Below are positions 54,345 to 63,082 of a DNA stretch of 64,000 bases, piece after piece. A program made the translations under genes and the position numbers. The number at the start of each line of letters is the position of its first letter. Positions within the stretch are counted from its first letter, which is position 1. The DNA comes from Zhengitettix transpicula (taxonomy: Eukaryota > Arthropoda > Insecta > Orthoptera > Tetrigidae): assembly GCA_037074705.1 (NCBI GenBank), contig CM073591.1, positions 6,378,087-6,442,086 on the forward strand. The letters are read 5' to 3'. Under the pieces are notes generated by a model, which was not told where the DNA came from, did not search any database, and saw only the letters and a list, made by a program, of their open reading frames with translations.

Positions 54345-55530
54345 CCCTATTTGTAAATGTCGTCGCCATTACTGCAAAACACAAGTTTACCAATTCGAAA
54401 GGCCTCGGGGGGGAAAGCCACGAAACTCCGCACCTCTTCTCAGTTTTTCGCTGATAGCGGAAGAATGAAGCGTTGTAGTGAAAATAATGTCCAGAGATGA
54501 ATTGTAGAGGATGAAATTCTGCATGTGATGGTGGACTCGAGGACGGAATTAGGTCCAAGGAAGTGGGAGAAATCCTGCGTCAAAGTCACGACACTTCCTA
54601 AGAGAACGCAGGTTGTCGTATTTCTAGTGCTGATATCTACAAAATGGCCGCCAGTGACGTCATCAGTCACGGAGTAAAGGTCGTGGAGGATTTAATTCTC
54701 TTTCCAACGCGTGATCTGGTTTCTAAGAAAATCCGTTCAAAATGGCCGCAAATACACGCATGTTGCTGTCTGCACACACGGGGCTGAGTGACGTCACTTG
54801 TCTGCGGGGCAGAGAATATTAACATTTCTAAGAGTATCGTTGTTCTGAGAGGAAGAAAAAGACTGAAGCGTTTCAGAGAGTCTCTATATACAACTCCAAG
54901 GAATAAACAGTAGCAATCTGAAATAGAGACCGAGCGGATTTGATAGTCTTTCTTCCTCGGAGATGGATGTAGATCCTCTTTGAAACGCGGGACACTTTCT
55001 TTTTCTCTTAGAACAATACTTTTTAATATCCAAGACAAGTTTCCCCCCCTGACGTCACTCAGCGCCATGACGTCAGCCCCGTGTGTGCAGACAGCAACAT
55101 GCGTGTATTTGCGGCCATTTTGAACGGATTTTCTTAGAAACCAGATCACAGCGTTGCAAAGAGAATTAAATCCTCCACGACCTTTACTTCGTGACTAATG
55201 ACGTCACTGGCGGCCATTTTGTAGATATCAGCACTGGAAATACGACAAGCTGCATTCTCTTAGGGAAATGTCGTGACTTTGACGCAGGATTTCTCCCACT
55301 TCCTTGGACCTGATTCCGTCCTCGAGTCCACCATCACATGCAGAATTTCATCCTCTACAATTCATCTCTGGGACGTTATTTTCACTACAACGCTTCATTC
55401 TCCTGCTATCAGCGAAAAACTGAAAAAGAGGAGCAACATTCAGTGGTTTTTAGGCTGACAGAATCTTTCCCAGGAGCCTTTGTAACTCTTGTGTTATTTC
55501 CCAGATGGCCACGACGTGTACAAGGTTGGC
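54345..55530. mobile_element. Rep-C foldback element, copy 3 (longest)
   Basis: Left arm 54345-54830, right arm about 55040-55530, inverted. The outer edges CGTCGCCATTACTGC and TGGCCACGACGTGTACAAGG match the ends of copy 1. The middle (54840-55040) holds its own imperfect inverted repeat around GCGTTTCAGAGAGTCTCTAT and CTTTGAAACGCG. Confidence 0.82.
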
Positions 55531-55855
55531 GAAAAAAAATAAAATACTCGACATTTTGCTCTTGAAGGCCTTCTTTTTGCTAGACATGAGCTACAGGAAT
55601 GCGACTGGTTTCCTGGCATCAGGCACGCAAGCTCTCTCCTACGTTGTACTCCATTGTCGGCGTCAGGACAAAGGCAGAAGGCAGCATCAGCCAGAGACAG
55701 TCTTGCAGACACTAGCAACAGGGCGGGGGTCCTCAAGGTCAATTAACAACATGTAAGGAATAATCCTTCTGGTGTTATTAATCACTTCCGAGCAGACATA
55801 TTGTTTGGGGTAGAAAAGAAAGCAGAAGAAAATTCCGGTAAAGTTGAGGAAGGTT
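55531..55855. other. Spacer without recognised feature
   Basis: No gene or repeat recognised. Confidence 0.3.
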
Positions 55856-55935
55856 GAGAGATACTCCTAAGGACTGGCGTTCCTCAAGGATCCTGTCTTG
55901 GTCCCCTGTCACTTACTATATTTGATCATAGGCGC
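55856..55935 (+). pseudogene. LINE reverse-transcriptase motif fragment
   Basis: A short frame reads LLRTGVPQGSCLGPLSLTIF, the G-V-P-Q-G-S-x-L-G-P-L motif of non-LTR reverse transcriptases. Stops and frameshifts lie on both sides. No other domain remains. Confidence 0.65.
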
Positions 55936-56123
55936 TGTCTGTGTCGTTCAGCTTGTGAAAGTATTAAAGTACCAGAGGTGATGAGAAACTAAGGTTGCAA
56001 AGCCTCTGTCCTTGCGTCTTCAGCCACGTTGTCGCCAAGTGCTTCACCTCCTCGTCGTCTCAAGACAATTGTCCGCCACCATCAACTGAGGGTAAAAGTT
56101 GAAAGACTCTCCGAGGGCGTCAG

Positions 56124-56521
56124 CTTCGTTCACAGAGAACGCGCGAACTGTTGAAGCAGCTCCGCCCAGACCTCGTCGACCACCCTCCCTACAGCCCGAG
56201 CGACTTTCACCTTTGTGCTTGATTGGTGTGCCACAGTTTGCTCTTGAAATCAAAGCTTCGTTCACAGAGAACGCGCGACCTGTTGAAGCAGCTCTGCCAA
56301 GACCTCGTCGACCACCTCCCCTACAACCCGAGCGACTTTCACCTTTGTGCTTGATTCGTGTGCCACAGTTTGCTCTTGAGAATCAAAGCTTCGTTCACAG
56401 AGAACGCGCGAACTGTTGAAGCATCTCCGCCCAGACCTCGTCGACCACCTCCCCTACAGCCCGAGCGACTTTCACCTTTGTGCTTGATTGGTGTGCCACA
56501 AGTTGCTCTTGAGATTCAAAG
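56124..56521 (+). repeat. Tandem triplicate of a mariner-type transposase fragment, 132-133-bp units
   Basis: CTTCGTTCACAGAGAACGCG starts units at 56124, 56256 and 56389, and a truncated fourth begins at 56522. Within each unit one frame reads LLKQLRPDLVDHPPYSPSDF, matching the mariner D-H-P-P-Y-S-P-D-L-x-P-x-D-x-H-L block around the third catalytic Asp, with a short deletion. The preceding ENAR resembles the D-N-A-R motif in another frame. Only the last catalytic block is present. Confidence 0.75.
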
Positions 56522-56529
56522 CTTCGAGT

Positions 56530-56756
56530 ATATGTCACTCAGAGATGTTACACATCGATGTGGACCTACCTTTAATTAATTAATAACTCGAGAGTTGCAG
56601 CAAGACGAGTGAACGTACGATGCGCAGTGGTCCGTGCGTAGTCCGGAGCTGACCGTGCACGGAAATATATTGTGATCACCTCAGGACATGTCGCACACTC
56701 GAAACCTCATCCATGAAGGTTAAGACACCGTTACTGAGAATGTGATGAACGCTGCT
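56530..56756. other. Spacer without recognised feature
   Basis: Between the mariner array and the inverted-repeat arm. Nothing recognised. Confidence 0.3.
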
Positions 56757-57060
56757 GCCTGTGGACTACACCGCTCCCCTCCACCTTCACCCTCCATTGT
56801 GCTACAAGTAACAATCATAAGACAACATAACATCATAGTTTGTAACACCGCCACCAGGTGTTAACACTAAATAATTAGCACATAACATAGATAATAATTA
56901 TTATAATCAATCTAAAGTATTTGAATAGCAGAGGATCAATAAAAAGGCCAAAGTTCGAAGTTCCTTGGACCAGGAGATTCTAACTTTATAGATAAATAGA
57001 ATTATTAAAAAAAAAACAATTAAAGACCCTATTGATTAAAAACAAAATTATAAAGCAGTT
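56757..57060 (+). repeat. Left arm of a 2.6-kb inverted-repeat structure (uninterrupted)
   Basis: GTGGACTACACCGCTCCCCT, CTACAAGTAACAATCAT, ACATCATAGTTTGTAACACC, AATAAAAAGGCCAAAGTT and CAATTAAAGACCCTATTGAT recur as reverse complements at 58838-59335. This arm keeps the empty site (TTAACACTAAATAATTAG near 56869) where the right arm has a Rep-A insertion. Confidence 0.85.
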
Positions 57061-57304
57061 TGCACAATTATAATGCAGTGACTGTGGGGCCACAGGGCAG
57101 CGCAACGTTGCCAGAATTAAGGAACATTATCAGTCTTTCACAACTGAGATACTTAACTAATTTTCCACAATGACAGTAATTATAAGATTAATATCAGAGA
57201 TACCACGCAATAATCTCTCAAGGTCAACACCCGCACTGGTTTACCAGGTAATGCTTACAATATTTTAATCCATGTTGGGTTCATAGCGAAGTCTGCGAGG
57301 GCTA
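57061..57304. other. AT-rich spacer
   Basis: No recognised feature. Confidence 0.3.
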
Positions 57305-57826
57305 TTCTCTCGCAGGCAGAACCTTGTAGGAGAGACACGAAGGGGCTAACTTTGGGGGATGCCTTTTCCTCTCCGTTTTTGAACTAAGGTTCCCACGAGC
57401 CGAGGCACCTCGGCCTGTCTCCAGAGGTGCATGTTCCGGGGTCACAGACCTTGGGGCATACGGTAAGAGTTGTCCGCTGTTCCCATTGTAATAGTTGGCC
57501 AGCTGCTTCGTTAACTGGTAGAGGCACGGAGAAGGGAATGCTGCGTCCCCACAGCAAACTCCTCCCCGCCGCCATCCAGGGAAGGGCGTGGGACAAGTAC
57601 CCAATGCCCGACCTACCTGATGCAGGTTTTTCTAGGGTTTTTCCTGCATTTCTTTAGGCGAATGCCAGGTAGGATCCTTAAACCATAGCCCGGGGGCCCC
57701 TGGTTAACCCTTGGCTATCTTCCTCTACCCTTCCGCATCCCCCATTTCAAAACCCTTCCTATGCTATTAAAGGGGAGTTGCCAGAACGTGGATCACCCTC
57801 ATGTAGCCTGTTACCCTAAAAAAAAA
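57305..57826 (+). repeat. Rep-A retroposon, near full-length with A tail
   Basis: Starts TCTCTCGCAGGCAGAACCTT and ends ATGTAGCCTGTTACCCT followed by ten A residues. A good type copy for the family. Confidence 0.9.
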
Positions 57827-58650
57827 ATCCATGATGTTCCTTTAACCTTTTACTATCTTTGTTATTTCTTCTCTTCTTTAGAATTTTTGACTATCCATTA
57901 CTATCCTTGGTGCAATATTATCTATGGTCTTCAGCTATTCGCCGTTAGATTTTAAATTTACTTCGTTTTCAGTTCCTTTCTTTTTTAAGGTTCTCAGTTA
58001 GGGAGCGTCGTCTGATCTCTTTTGCTGTTAACCCGACATTCTCGTAGAAGCATGTTGTTGTATTAAATTACTATTTCTTTGTTTGGCCCCGTTGATAACA
58101 GAGTTGAGAGCGGCTGACGTCACGACCAGGGATGTTAGCCACACCTTGTGAGAGGAAGGGCCGCGTAATAACTGTCCTCCTTATCTCGCGTCATTAGCGA
58201 CTACAGTTAATCATCCCGCGCCGGCGTAAACACGTCACTCACTCGCCTGCAGCCGAGGGAGGCTCCAAGGGGAGGGGACACAACATCCTGTACAGGACGC
58301 GGCTCACTGGAGACCCCAGGCGATTGCTCGGCGACGCTGCCTTGTCCCGCCTGGCGTCGGCGTCGTCCGTGATCATTCTGCCCCGACGCACATTGCCGCG
58401 GAAGCGCCGCACGCGCAGGTTGGCCGAAGGTCGTCGGCGGAACCTGATTCGTGCGTGGCTCTCGCGGAATAAAAACCTCCCGCACGGAGCGCGGCCTGGC
58501 CAGTCGCAGCGGGATCCACCTCGGGACAGGTCAGTGGCCAGCGTGACGTCACGCCGACGCTCTACTGATACTGACACCACACACGGTGGCAAAGATTGTT
58601 TAATATAAACCTTCACTGTTTCAATGAGGTCGTGTCTTTGTTGTACTCGA
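57827..58650. other. Spacer without recognised gene
   Basis: AT-rich to 58080, then CpG-rich with overlapping open frames on both strands (up to 162 residues on minus at 58239-58727). No domain was seen. Confidence 0.35.
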
Positions 58651-58689
58651 CATGCAGCATCTCTGACAATTAACCTTCCGTGATGTACG

Positions 58690-58837
58690 ACAACAGGAAC
58701 GGTGTTTAGTAACGGGATAAGGTTCACAAGGAACAGTTATCGTGTTCCTTAATTCTCTACTTAACAAAAGTCGTTTAGTCTGGCCGATGTAACAGCATCA
58801 GCAATTATCACAACTAACACCTTACGGTGTATTGTCT
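58690..58837 (-). pseudogene. Penelope-like GIY-YIG endonuclease fragment
   Basis: The minus strand from about 58818 reads GVSCDNC, a stop, then CCYIGQTKRLLLSRELRNT. The paired cysteines before YIGQT and the following basic helix match the zinc-bearing GIY-YIG domain of Penelope-like retroelements. The in-frame stop and the lack of a reverse transcriptase show it is dead. Confidence 0.65.
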
Positions 58838-59335
58838 AAATTTTGTTTTTATCAACAGGGTCTTTAATTGTATTTATTTATAAACTTAGAATCTCCTGGT
58901 CCAATGAACTTACAACTTTGGCCTTTTTATCGATCCTCTGCTACTCGAATAATAATTATATATATTTTTTATGTAGTAATTATTTAGACCGACCTACCTG
59001 ATGCAGGTTTTTCTAGGGTTTTCCCTTGCATTTCTTTTAGGCGAGTGCCAGGTAGGATCCTTAAACTATAGCCCGGGGGCCTCCTAGTTAACCCTTGGCT
59101 ACCTTCCTCTACCCTTCCGCATCCCCCCTTTCAAATCCCTTCCAATGCTATTAAAGGGGAGTTGCCACCATGTGGATTATCCTCATGTAGCCTGGTACCC
59201 TAAAAAAAAGTGTTAATCACCTGGTGCCGGGGTTACAAACTATGATGTTATGTTGTGTTATTATAAATGATTGTTACTTGTAGCTGTAGAGGTAGAAGGG
59301 AGGGTGAGGGCGGAGGGGAGCGGTGGAGTCCACAG
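58838..59335 (-). repeat. Right arm of the inverted-repeat structure, interrupted by Rep-A
   Basis: Reverse complement of 56757-57060 with a 222-bp Rep-A insertion at 58988-59209. Outside the insertion the arms align through GAATCTCCTGGTCCAA and TACAAACTATGATGTTATG to GAGTCCACAGCG. Confidence 0.85.
58988..59209 (+). repeat. Rep-A retroposon, 5'-truncated insertion with an empty-site allele in the opposite arm
   Basis: Begins ACCGACCTACCTGATGCAGG and ends GTAGCCTGGTACCCTAAAAA(A)3. Comparison with the uninterrupted left arm fixes both boundaries. No long target duplication is visible; at most an AG dinucleotide is shared. The A tail and 5' truncation indicate retroposition. Confidence 0.88.
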
Positions 59336-59640
59336 CGTCCTTGGAAAACATTGCTTGTTAGGTTTTCATAGAAAATGAAACAAAAAAATTAACGGATTTA
59401 AAAAATTACAGAGATACTTTGTTTTTTTTAAAAAAAAAAATTAACATTTTAACTGTTGTAGATAAACCATCCAAATAAGGGCAAAAAAATTGCAACAGAT
59501 TTTTTTTTTCCACAGACAACAGTTTCTTTTATTATTATTATTAAAAATGTAATTAACTCTAAGATTAAAAAATAAATGTTGAGAATAAAATTAAATAGGA
59601 TGATGATTAGCAGTTGTCATTTAGAATACACAGTGGAGGT
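59336..59640. other. AT-rich spacer with T and A runs
   Basis: Several homopolymer runs and no gene. Confidence 0.4.
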
Positions 59641-59644
59641 TTTT

Positions 59645-59935
59645 GTTGGGGGGGAGGGTAACAGACTGCATGAGGTTAATCCACATGGTGGCGACGCCCC
59701 TTTAATACCATAGGAAAGGGATTTGAAAGGGGGACATGGAAGGGCAGAGGAAGGCAGCCGAGGGCAGCCCCTGGGCTACGGTTTAAGGATCCTACCCGGC
59801 AAAGTGATGCAGGGAAAACCCTAGAAAACCTTGCATCAGGTAGGTCGGGCTCTTGCTACTTGCCCCACGCCTTTCCCTGGATCTAGAGGGAGACGGCTTT
59901 TGCTGTGGGGACGCAGCATTCCCTCTCGCCGAATA
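59645..59935 (-). repeat. Rep-A retroposon, 5'-truncated copy
   Basis: T/G-rich junction then GGGTAACAGACTGCATGAGG (tail) to GGGGACGCAGCATTCCCTCT. Several internal deletions near 59760-59800. Confidence 0.83.
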
Positions 59936-60292
59936 CAGGCAAAAAGAAATGGTGGTTTTTATATCCTTTTCCCTGTATTTGGGGGGTTTCATCTTGTTGT
60001 TAATTTATTTCACGGTGACTGAAGGATTTATGTTCAATATATTTCTTGCGTAATTTTTTTTTTGGAAGGAAGAAACGTTATTTAATTGCAAAATTACAAG
60101 GCTTATAAATGCATATCGTAGCAGATACAGAGTTGGGGGGGGGGGCGGATGTAAACTGCCAACGTGACGTCTCGACTCGTCTTGAGGTGCGCAGTAGCAC
60201 TGATGACGTCACTGCGCATCTCCATCACTGCTCGCTTCCCAAGTAATGAACGAGGTGGGGAGGGGGGGGATTGTTAATGTCTCTACATTAAT

Positions 60293-60348
<56 letters not shown>

Positions 60349-60765
60349 AGCGGACAATCTAAGGTAAGTTAAATTTTCACACAACCCCCCCCCCATGATT
60401 ATTGACAGAAGCTTCACCATTTTGAATCTATAAAAAAAAATTATAAGGTATGAGACTATATGTTTATCATTAAGAACAGTTATAACACACGGAAGATAAT
60501 TGATATTTTTTTTGGAGCCTTTCACAGCGGGGTAACCTTTACTCCTGCAGGCCATCACTGTTCAACATGTGTGTGTGGGGGGGGGGGTCGGGGGGGGGCT
60601 GCGGTGTTCATTTCACGTCGGTTAATTATTAGACCAGTTGAAAACTCAAACAACGAAAAGTATTTGTCAAAAAGCGTAAGTATTTTTAGGTCTAAAATGT
60701 AACACATCGGTTTTAAAGGATATGAATTAATCAGTTTTAGGGGGGGCAGGATGTTAACATGGGTC
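59936..60765. other. AT-rich spacer with CA/TA microsatellite
   Basis: CA run 60296-60325 passing into a TA run to 60348, plus several G runs. No gene was recognised. Confidence 0.45.
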
Positions 60766-60769
60766 CTTC

Positions 60770-62097
60770 TCCTGTATCATGCACTGTCACGTGTTGTCAC
60801 GTGATACAACGTCAAGTCTTACCCTTATTAGTGTGTGTGGGGTGGCGCTTCCCTGACAATGTTGTCCCACGGGACCAGAGACACTCTTGTGTCACGCCAC
60901 GTCACGTCACTGCTATGTCACGCCACGTCACGTCACGTTCTCCTCAGCCTGTAGCATCTCGTTTAACGTTGCTCAAGGGCGCTTGAGGATCCCTAGTCAA
61001 TGATGGCTGCACAGATGCAGAGTTCTCTGACCTGTCACGTGTCAGAGCACAGACTGTTTCGCTGGCCGTGACGTGACAGGCCGTAGTTACGCTTCAACCT
61101 TCCCTCGCCGGCACGTGACGTGGTGGCCACCACTGTCACGTGATACAACGTCAAGTCCCACCACATAAGTGAGTGGCGGTGGCGCTTCCCTGACAATGTT
61201 GTCTGACGGGGCCAGACACTCTTGTGTCACGTCACGTCACGTCACTGCGCTGTCACGTCACGTTCTTCTCAGTATCTCTTCAACGTTGCTCAAGGTCGCT
61301 TGAGGATCCCTAGTCAATGATGGCTGCACAGATGTAAAGTTCAGAGCACAGTCTGTTAAGCTGGTTGTGACGTGACAGGCCGTAGACACGCTTCAACCTT
61401 CCCTTGATTCCACGTGACGTGACGTGACGGCAGTGACAGAACTTGTTTAAACAGTGGCAAATAATAATAAAAAGAAGGTAACACTCAGCATCTAAGTATC
61501 GGTCCTTCTCCTGCATCATGCATATAGTATACACTGACACGTGCTGTCACGTGATACAACGTCAAGTCTTACCACATAAGTGAGTGGCGGTGGCGCTACC
61601 CTGACAATGTTGTCTCACGGGACCAGAGACACTCTTGTGTCACGTCACGTTCTCCTCAGTCTGTAGCATCTCGTTTAACGTTGTTCAAACGCGCTTGAGG
61701 ATCCCTAGTCCATGATGGCTGCACAGATGCAGAGTTCTCTGACCTGTCACGTGTCAGAGCACAGTCTGTTAAGCTGGCCGTGACGTGACAGCCCGTAGTC
61801 ACGCGTCAACCTTCCCTCGCCGGCACGTGACGTGATGTCCACCACTGTCACGTGATACAACGTCAAGTCCCACCATATAAGTGAGTGGCGGTGGCGCTAC
61901 CCTGACAATGTTGTCTCACGGGACCAGAGACACTCTTGTGTCACGCCACGTCACGTCACGTTCTCCTCAGCCTGTAGCATGTCGTTTAACGTTGCTCAAA
62001 GGCGCTTGAGGATCCCTAGTCAATGATGGCTGCACAGATGCAGAATGCTTTGACCTGTCACGTGTCAGAGCACAGACTGTTTTGCTGGCCGTGACGT
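60770..62097 (+). repeat. Satellite of 300-410-bp units
   Basis: GTGATACAACGTCAAGTC recurs at 60801, 61140, 61551 and 61852. Units include GACAATGTTGTCTCACGGGA, CCAGAGACACTCTTGTGTCA, CGCTTGAGGATCCCTAGTCA, ATGATGGCTGCACAGATG and CTTCAACCTTCCCTCGCCGG. Continues at 62803 after an insertion. GAGGATCCCTAGTC and AACAGTGGCAAATAATAA relate it to the edges of the 10-kb and 47-kb satellites. Confidence 0.9.
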
Positions 62098-62802
62098 TGT
62101 GGTGAGCTTAAGGTCAAATTAACTAATGATATGCGATTTGTTGGGCGCCACCTGCAAGAATTGTTCTTGCAGGAAAAGGGAAATACAATATTTACTTAAT
62201 AAAAACAAGAATTCATTTTATGAGAATTTATATAAAACGTAAGCTCTCCAGCCTGCCAGGGATGCGTGTAACCCCCTCCCTTTCTCAAGATTAACCGTGG
62301 TTCTTCTCGTGGCAAACCGACGCGATACCCGGAAGCATGGAATGCGACTTACCAGGTCTGCAGCTCGGACAGGGTCGACTCCCGTTGGCGACTCTCTCTT
62401 TCTCCGCAAAATTCGCAGTAGACAACCGGAGACCCACGTGCAAAACCAAAATCTTTCAGGATCAACTCTCCCTGACCACTCTCACCGACGGTCCAAATTC
62501 ATCTCCTCGTGTTCGCAGACTTCTCTCTCTGCCTCCTCAAAATCCCTCTCTCCTGGTTGGTCCTTGTGCACACGTGGCCCACTTCCATCTATTTTTGGGC
62601 CATACCCTCCCGGTCGTCTACCCCTTCCTTGGCCGACCCTGACCTTGCTTGCGGGACTTGCGGATTTTCCAATCCACCCCGCCATTGTCTTGTGTCTGCT
62701 GCTCGACCCCGGCAAGCCACATTCCCATGCTTCCAGGCAGTAATTTAGGCAACAGTTATAAAAAATATTTGGTAACGAATCGATAACTAAAAGCGCACCA
62801 TA
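62098..62802 (+). mobile_element. Putative solo LTR, 705 bp, with 4-bp target duplication
   Basis: Interrupts a satellite unit: the uninterrupted sequence GGCCGTGACGTGACAGGCCG is split so that ACGT stands on both sides (62094-62097 and 62803-62806). Ends are TGTGGTGAGC and GCGCACCATA, an imperfect inverted repeat of the TG...CA type with one terminal change. A GGGCGCCA word lies near 62144. A 148-residue open frame inside shows no recognised domain. A non-LTR origin is possible if the ends are read as TIRs. Confidence 0.6.
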
Positions 62803-62900
62803 ACGTGACAGGCCGTAGTCACGCGTCAACCGTCCCTCGCCGGCACGTGACGTGATGGAAGTGACAGAAGTTGTTTAAAACAGTGGCAAATCCAAAAAAA
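62803..62900 (+). repeat. Satellite continuation after the solo LTR
   Basis: GTGACAGGCCGTAGTCACGC through GAAGTGACAGAAGTTGTTTA matches 61370-61455. Confidence 0.85.
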
Positions 62901-63082
62901 GAAGGGATCTAAGTCAGGCCAACACGCATAATACAACTTACACAACGTCCGACCACCGAGATTCAGAAAAATGTCCGTCTAGAGTTTGAGTACACGGATC
63001 GCCGTCATGGCGGTCGCGATGACGTCACGTTGATACTGAGAACACGGGGGGGGGGGAGTACCTCTTCATTAAAACAACACAC
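62901..63082. other. Spacer before LINE remnant
   Basis: G run at 63046-63056. Nothing recognised. Confidence 0.3.

Noticed and set aside
56099..56579. Open frames with repeated ENARTVEA...PRPRRPP segments as a gene
   Set aside because: They are out-of-frame readings of the tandem mariner fragment.
58239..58727. 162-residue minus-strand frame rich in Arg
   Set aside because: Composition-driven frame in CpG-rich DNA, overlapping a plus-strand frame, with no recognisable domain.
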